From JANNRW01 sp031401815 (GTDB taxonomy: Bacteria > Desulfobacterota > Desulfuromonadia > Geobacterales > DSM-12255), in contig JANNRW010000234.1 of the NCBI GenBank assembly GCA_031401815.1, positions 1-8,080 of the forward strand: a stretch of 8,080 bases of DNA. The letters are read 5' to 3'. Every line of letters begins with the position of its first letter. Positions within the stretch are counted from its first letter, which is position 1. Positions 5,582 through 8,080 of this stretch are shown in pieces. A program made the translations under genes and the position numbers. The notes under the pieces are model-generated. The model was not told where the DNA came from and did no database searches. It worked only from the letters and a program-made list of their open reading frames with translations.

Positions 5582-5746
5582 CTACACCAGGCTCTCAATC
5601 CGGCTCTCCTCAACCCGGTGCTGCTGCTGAAAGGTCAGGGCATTGACAACGTGCCGCGCCCACCAGTCTTCGGCCAGAGTCGGCAGCGTATTCTGGAAAA
5701 AAGTCCGCAGAGTTGCGGCGCTTTCATTGGCTAGCAGGTTGTACAT
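5582..5746 (-). pseudogene. HEPN-like N-terminal fragment with intact start
   Basis: A 54-codon frame beginning MYNLLANESAATLRTFFQNT. It continues with TLAEDWWARHVVNALTFQQQ and ends HRVEESRIESLV. GGAGGGG at 5751-5757 lies just upstream of the ATG at 5746, so the translation start looks genuine. It resembles the N-terminal segment of Swt1-like HEPN proteins often fused to large helicase or ATPase proteins in defence loci; this is from memory and uncertain. Fragment C at 7084-7213 carries the next expected residues (SLAGLDLAAL), showing that this copy stops early. Most of the protein is missing. A surviving short peptide is possible, but a truncated gene is the simpler reading. Downstream lies the heptamer tract and ncRNA B. 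Confidence 0.5.
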
Positions 5747-5798
5747 TTCATCCCCTCCACAGGATTACATCTGTACTACGAAATTTTGCAGTTTTTTG

Positions 5799-5828
5799 TT
5801 GACGTTTTTGCCTGCAATTGGGTATAGA
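5799..5828 (+). promoter_or_regulatory. Promoter of the plus-strand RNA
   Basis: TTGACG (5799-5804), an 18-base spacer and TATAGA (5823-5828), followed by T and an AT-rich discriminator. The predicted start is near 5835. It is the only good plus-strand promoter I saw, and it is followed within 100 bases by a strong terminator. Confidence 0.55.
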
Positions 5829-5834
5829 TAAATC

Positions 5835-5926
5835 ATCTACAGTCCAGTGCCGCTTGTCGGCTCGATAGGGTTTGCCCCGCTGGACATCATTCATTCTGAG
5901 CCCTGACCACTGGTCAGGGCTCTTTT
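5835..5926 (+). ncRNA. Plus-strand structured RNA converging on DUF3800
   Basis: A ~92-nt unit with its own promoter and terminator. The 5' part folds as a three-way junction. An eight-pair closing stem joins GTCCAGTG (5842-5849) and CGCTGGAC (5878-5885), with one G-U pair. Inside it are a CCG/CGG hairpin with a CTTGT loop (5850-5860) and a GGG/CCC hairpin with a TTTG loop (5868-5877). A single-stranded linker (ATCATTCATTCT) leads to the terminator hairpin. Its 3' end is antisense to the last codons of the DUF3800 gene. DUF3800 genes are known neighbours of several candidate structured RNA motifs, which raises the likelihood, but I cannot assign a named motif. No plausible ORF fits this span. 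Confidence 0.6.
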
Positions 5927-6760
5927 AGTTTCAAACTCCTCAACTAGTAGCTTCAACGGACTATGATCCGGGAAAACACGAATTCCGGTAAATGGACGAC
6001 TGACTGGCAGAGTTCTCGACCAGATCCACGGTGCTATCCTGTCAAAGTACTGATATGACAAGTCGTCATCTCGACATGCCCGATAAATGCTGTAGCTACA
6101 GAGATCGGCCAACTGTACGCCATTGGACAGCTCGCTTCGGACGAACATCGGCATTTCGCAAATATGGGCGAGGCGCAAATCACTCCAGGTTCCCTGATCC
6201 TGTAGAAAAGCGTGTTTCATGGCCAGAGAGCGATTCACTTCTTTCGAGATATCGTCATTGACCATCAACGCCTGATGTTTTGGGAATTTCAGGCGCATCA
6301 TTTGCTCGACCTGCTCAAGCAGCAACTCCCATGATTTCCTGTGGATTTTTTCCTGATCCATGTAACCATGGAGATGTCGTTTGTCAATGACCACCGACAG
6401 GATGTGCATGTTATGATGTGCAAGTTGGCGAAAATAGAGGTCAATCAATCCGGTCAACTCTTCATCACGCAAATTGGCTAGAAATGGTCTCTTGGATCGT
6501 TCCTTGGGGGTTCTTACCCAATTTGACTTTATCTCGGAATCAGCCAGGTCAAGACGCAGCGCCGTATCTCGATTGATACGAGCCATAAGTGTTTGTTTAT
6601 GCCGGTTCAGGGTCTTCTCGAAGCCGTGCCACCGGTGTTCAAACAGACTGACTGCCGTTAACACATAGAGCCAATCCCCCGGCTTCGTTGTTCCGTCTCG
6701 TTGAGGAATTTCGAGCCGAGGGTCGCGGTTGCCTGTTTCGTCCACATATATCAAAAACAT
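5891..6760 (-). CDS. DUF3800 protein (RNase H-like fold)
   Basis: A 289-residue protein of the DUF3800 family. Numbering from the start chosen here: MFLIYVDETGNRD at 1-13 with acidic Asp7/Glu8, SEIKSNWVR near 75-83, VVIDKRH at 123-129, VNDD at 167-170 and GVQLADLCSYSIY at 214-226 with Asp219. These are the acidic motifs of the family's RNase H-like core and all appear intact. Nuclease activity is predicted for the fold but not generally proven. ATG at 6760 is preferred because AGGTGG sits four bases upstream and the family normally begins at I/LYxDE; an in-frame ATG at 6781 would add MARKGGL without an RBS. The gene is monocistronic in the window, with ncRNA C upstream and a convergent RNA at its 3' end. 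Confidence 0.85.
   Translation of the reverse strand: MFLIYVDETGNRDPRLEIPQRDGTTKPGDWLYVLTAVSLFEHRWHGFEKTLNRHKQTLMARINRDTALRLDLADSEIKSNWVRTPKERSKRPFLANLRDEELTGLIDLYFRQLAHHNMHILSVVIDKRHLHGYMDQEKIHRKSWELLLEQVEQMMRLKFPKHQALMVNDDISKEVNRSLAMKHAFLQDQGTWSDLRLAHICEMPMFVRSELSNGVQLADLCSYSIYRACRDDDLSYQYFDRIAPWIWSRTLPVSRPFTGIRVFPDHSPLKLLVEEFETKRALTSGQGSE
5898..5926 (+). terminator. Plus-strand terminator inside the DUF3800 3' end
   Basis: A perfect 11-pair stem GAGCCCTGACC/GGTCAGGGCTC (5898-5908, 5912-5922) with a three-base ACT loop is followed by TTTT on the plus strand. The minus strand has AGAATGA after the stem and no U-run, so it is oriented for plus-strand transcription. It also encodes the last residues of DUF3800 (ALTSGQGSE). 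Confidence 0.75.
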
Positions 6761-6790
6761 TAATCCACCTTTTCGTGCCATGCCGCCAAG

Positions 6791-6844
6791 GGTGTTAAAC
6801 CGGTGTCAGGTGTGAAATCGGTGTCGGGTATGAAATCGGTCGTC
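6791..6844. repeat. Three 18-bp tandem repeats upstream of DUF3800
   Basis: Units start at 6791, 6809 and 6827: GGTGTTAAACCGGTGTCA, GGTGTGAAATCGGTGTCG, GGTATGAAATCGGTCGTC. The 18-base period is exact. The tract lies between the terminator of ncRNA C and the DUF3800 start, where a promoter or operator for DUF3800 would be expected. Confidence 0.8.
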
Positions 6845-6863
6845 TACACCTTGACAAAATACG

Positions 6864-6904
6864 AAAAAACCGCCCGTCAGCACTATGCTGATCTAAAGCG
6901 GCTT
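6864..6904 (-). terminator. Terminator of ncRNA C
   Basis: Two-tier hairpin: the outer stem pairs 6867-6873 with 6898-6904 (one G-U), and the inner stem TCAGCA/TGCTGA (6877-6882, 6886-6891) closes a three-base loop. It runs into six U residues on the minus strand (A6 at 6864-6869). Upstream transcription should end here before DUF3800. Confidence 0.75.
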
Positions 6905-6962
6905 CACCCCGAAATCCAGTCTGAAAATGTCATCTCCACTCCCTCAATCACACAAAAATTAC
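6864..6962 (-). ncRNA. Predicted small RNA C upstream of DUF3800
   Basis: A ~99-nt unit between a near-consensus promoter (6969-6997) and a strong terminator (6864-6904), on the same strand as DUF3800 and about 100 bases before it. It has the same size and layout as ncRNAs A and B, but no clear sequence homology by eye. It contains GGAG and an ATG opening a nine-codon frame (MTFSDWISG), so a leader peptide with attenuation at the terminator is an alternative. Candidate RNA motifs linked to DUF3800 genes are known from comparative studies. Whether this belongs to one cannot be decided by reading alone. Confidence 0.55.
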
Positions 6963-6968
6963 CCACAT

Positions 6969-6997
6969 TTAATACACCCGCACACATGCACTGTCAA
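6969..6997 (-). promoter_or_regulatory. Promoter of ncRNA C
   Basis: On the minus strand TTGACA (6997-6992), exactly 17 bases, then TATTAA (6974-6969). This is the best sigma70-type match in the window. The predicted start is near 6962. Confidence 0.65.
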
Positions 6998-7083
6998 TGT
7001 ATACAGGATGAGAATGGGGCGGCCACGAATATGCCGAAAAAAAGGCGGACATTCATTATGCAATATTCGGATTCTTCAGTTCC

Positions 7084-7213
7084 TTATTCAGTTTCAGGAA
7101 AGGCTGACAGACGTAAATTGCTGGTCAGCGCCGCAAGATCAAGCCCAGCCAGGCTCTCTATCCGACTCTCCAGAGCCCGCCGCTGCTGCTGAAAGATCAG
7201 GGCGCTTGCAATA
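7084..7213 (-). pseudogene. HEPN-like fragment C
   Basis: The minus-strand frame reads ALIFQQQRRALESRIESLAG then LDLAALTSNLRLSAFPETE and stop at 7086-7084. The part FQQQxR..ESRIESL matches fragment B (5582-5746), and the LDLAAL continuation is what a longer member of this family would be expected to have. The 5' boundary of homology is near 7213, upstream of which the frame has a stop within about 20 bases and no start codon. The last 13 residues differ from what I would expect, so the 3' end is also a junction. It is dead as a gene and is followed after about 90 bases by the promoter of ncRNA C. Confidence 0.5.
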
Positions 7214-7310
7214 AGCCATACTACCTACCCTTCCAGTGTTGTTCAGGTGGTGCAAAAGTTCATTTTCCATCTGCAAGGCAATCACAAGTCGCCTTATGGG
7301 AACGTAAAGC
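7214..7310. other. Spacer between two gene remnants
   Basis: I see no convincing gene or signal here. A 61-codon minus-strand frame crosses it (7324-7139), but it passes through both remnants in other frames, so it is probably incidental. Confidence 0.3.
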
Positions 7311-7480
7311 TCAAACACCCCCAAGGAGTTGCTGATTTGGTAAAGGATAGAAATACTGCCCGTGCTTCAGAATCGAATCCCGCAGATGTTGCTGGTCGAG
7401 TCTGTCCCAGTGGAGCAGATCAAGCTTGAAGACCAGATTCAGACTCTCCAGCTCGCTCCGGAGGCGGGTAAACTCCTGAT
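7311..7480 (-). pseudogene. Nucleotidyltransferase (MNT-type) C-terminal remnant
   Basis: The minus-strand frame immediately after gspF reads EFTRLRSELESLNLVFKLDL, then LHWDRLDQQHLRDSILKHGQ and YFYP, ending at the stop at 7313-7311. This resembles the C-terminal half of small nucleotidyltransferase-domain proteins, where a segment of the form LPFKVDLVxW follows the catalytic part and a basic helix closes the domain. The catalytic GSxxxG...DxD half is absent, and the gspF stop codon lies directly upstream. Such proteins pair with HEPN toxins or accompany restriction loci. With the HEPN-like fragment just downstream this suggests a decayed two-gene system, but the link is inference. Confidence 0.45.
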
Positions 7481-7509
7481 CCTGATCCCTGGGGCGATAA
7501 CAGCCAGAT

Positions 7510-8080
7510 TTATTTGATCAGCTGGTTCAACTCGAAAATAGGGAGAAGTACTGCAATGACGACAAAGCCGACCGCAAGTCCCATGCCCAGCACTAAAAGA
7601 GGCTCTAAAAGGGTCATGAAGCGGGTAGTTGCCGTGTCAAACTCCCGCTCAAAAGAGTTCCCGGCCTTTTCCAGCATCAGTTCAAGAGTGCCGCTCTGCT
7701 CGCCAATCCCGATCAGATGAACCAGTAGCGGCGGAAAGAGCGGACTTCTTGCCAGGCTTGCCGAAAGCTTGCCCCCTTCGGCAAGCTCGACTCTTGCTTT
7801 TCCGAGAAAATTTTTGTAAGTCCTGTTTACTACCGCCTCGCCCGTGATCTCCATGGCTCGGATAATAGGGACTCCGCTGGTAAGGAGCAGCCCCAGGATT
7901 TTTGCAAAGCGAGCGAGAAGCAGCTTCTTCCAGAGTTCGCCAACTCCGGGTATACGGAGCAGCAGGTTGTCACGTCTGAGACGATTCTCTTCCTTTTTCA
8001 ACAGCTCCCGGTAGAGAATAACCGCTCCTGCGGCCACCAGAAGGCAGAGCCACCAGCCTTTGCGGACAAACGTGCTGATT
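7510..8080 (-). CDS. gspF: Type II secretion inner-membrane protein GspF (partial)
   Basis: The last ~190 residues of a GspF/PilC-family protein; the frame is open to the window edge, so the N-terminus lies outside. GspF is the polytopic inner-membrane platform protein of type II secretion, or of the related type IV pilus assembly. Visible are a transmembrane segment (WWLCLLVAAGAVILY, 8055-8011), the second T2SF domain (LLLARFAKILGLLLTSGVPI), the FPPLLVHLIGIGEQSGTLE motif, and the C-terminal helix (LLEPLLVLGMGLAVGFVVIA) ending LLPIFELNQLIK. In most operons gspG follows; here only decayed accessory fragments follow, so the secretion operon appears to end or be interrupted at this point. GspF is slightly preferred over PilC because of the FELNQLIK ending. 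Confidence 0.85.
   Translation of the reverse strand, partial: ISTFVRKGWWLCLLVAAGAVILYRELLKKEENRLRRDNLLLRIPGVGELWKKLLLARFAKILGLLLTSGVPIIRAMEITGEAVVNRTYKNFLGKARVELAEGGKLSASLARSPLFPPLLVHLIGIGEQSGTLELMLEKAGNSFEREFDTATTRFMTLLEPLLVLGMGLAVGFVVIAVLLPIFELNQLIK

Larger units (their letters stand above)
5341..5650 (-). repeat. Dispersed module copy B
   Basis: Second copy of the module described at 2758-3066, in the same orientation about 2.6 kb away, with the yggT'-divIVA-yggU cluster and the DUF1016 gene between them. Here the HEPN-like fragment is better preserved (it continues to 5746 with a start codon). Recombination between the two direct copies would delete DUF1016, divIVA and yggU together. 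Confidence 0.75.

Noticed and set aside
5842..5885. tRNA or tRNA-like gene
   Set aside because: The closing stem and two hairpins recall a cloverleaf, but there is no anticodon arm of proper size, no T-loop GTTC sequence and no CCA end.
6803..7192. Plus-strand frame of 129 codons (VVYTLTKYEKTARQHYADLK...)
   Set aside because: Its middle looks somewhat protein-like, but it runs through the 18-bp repeats, a terminator, a promoter and fragment C on the other strand, and it has no RBS. A distant coding remnant cannot be fully excluded.
7139..7324. 61-codon minus-strand frame
   Set aside because: It spans two gene remnants in a different frame; it has no RBS and no family resemblance.

Overview
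The window looks like bacterial chromosome from a Desulfobacterota/Deltaproteobacteria-type organism, possibly Desulfuromonadales/Geobacter-like. This is a moderate inference from the yggT-divIVA-yggU order and a type II secretion gspF gene; no rRNA or tRNA is present to test it. Every protein gene is on the minus strand, so transcription reads from high to low coordinates.

Layout, in the direction of transcription. (1) 8080-7510: the 3' end of gspF, a conserved housekeeping gene. (2) 7505-4036: an accessory island. It starts with decayed fragments (a nucleotidyltransferase C-terminus and a HEPN-like N-terminal fragment), followed by a predicted ~100-nt RNA gene with its own promoter and terminator and a DUF3800 gene. 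A plus-strand structured RNA gene converges on the DUF3800 gene. Next come a second HEPN-like N-terminal fragment with an intact RBS and start, a second minus-strand RNA gene, a C-terminal scrap of an unidentified gene, and a DUF1016 (YhcG-type PD-(D/E)XK) nuclease gene. (3) 3985-3100: a conserved cluster in which yggT has lost its N-terminal half at the island edge, while divIVA and yggU (DUF167) are intact and translationally coupled. (4) 3066-2758: a second copy of the HEPN-fragment/repeat/small-RNA module. (5) 2568-101: a two-gene operon of paralogous trypsin-like proteins. The first is fused to a TPR array and has lost all three catalytic residues. The second keeps His and Asp but is cut just before its catalytic serine by (6) the end of an IS21-like insertion sequence at 139-1.

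The most interesting signal is the set of unannotated RNA genes. Two homologous copies (about 2778-2876 and 5360-5460) keep a sigma70-type promoter, a 5' segment and a two-tier terminator whose outer stems differ in sequence but still pair. They do not share a reading frame. A third RNA gene (6864-6962) and a plus-strand RNA with a three-way-junction fold (5835-5926) flank the DUF3800 gene. DUF3800 genes are known neighbours of candidate structured RNAs, so these may be instances or relatives. Two of the three minus-strand RNA genes sit just downstream of clear truncated HEPN-like fragments, and the third follows a weak one, giving a repeated 'protein scrap + RNA gene' module. All functions were inferred by reading; no database search was possible.
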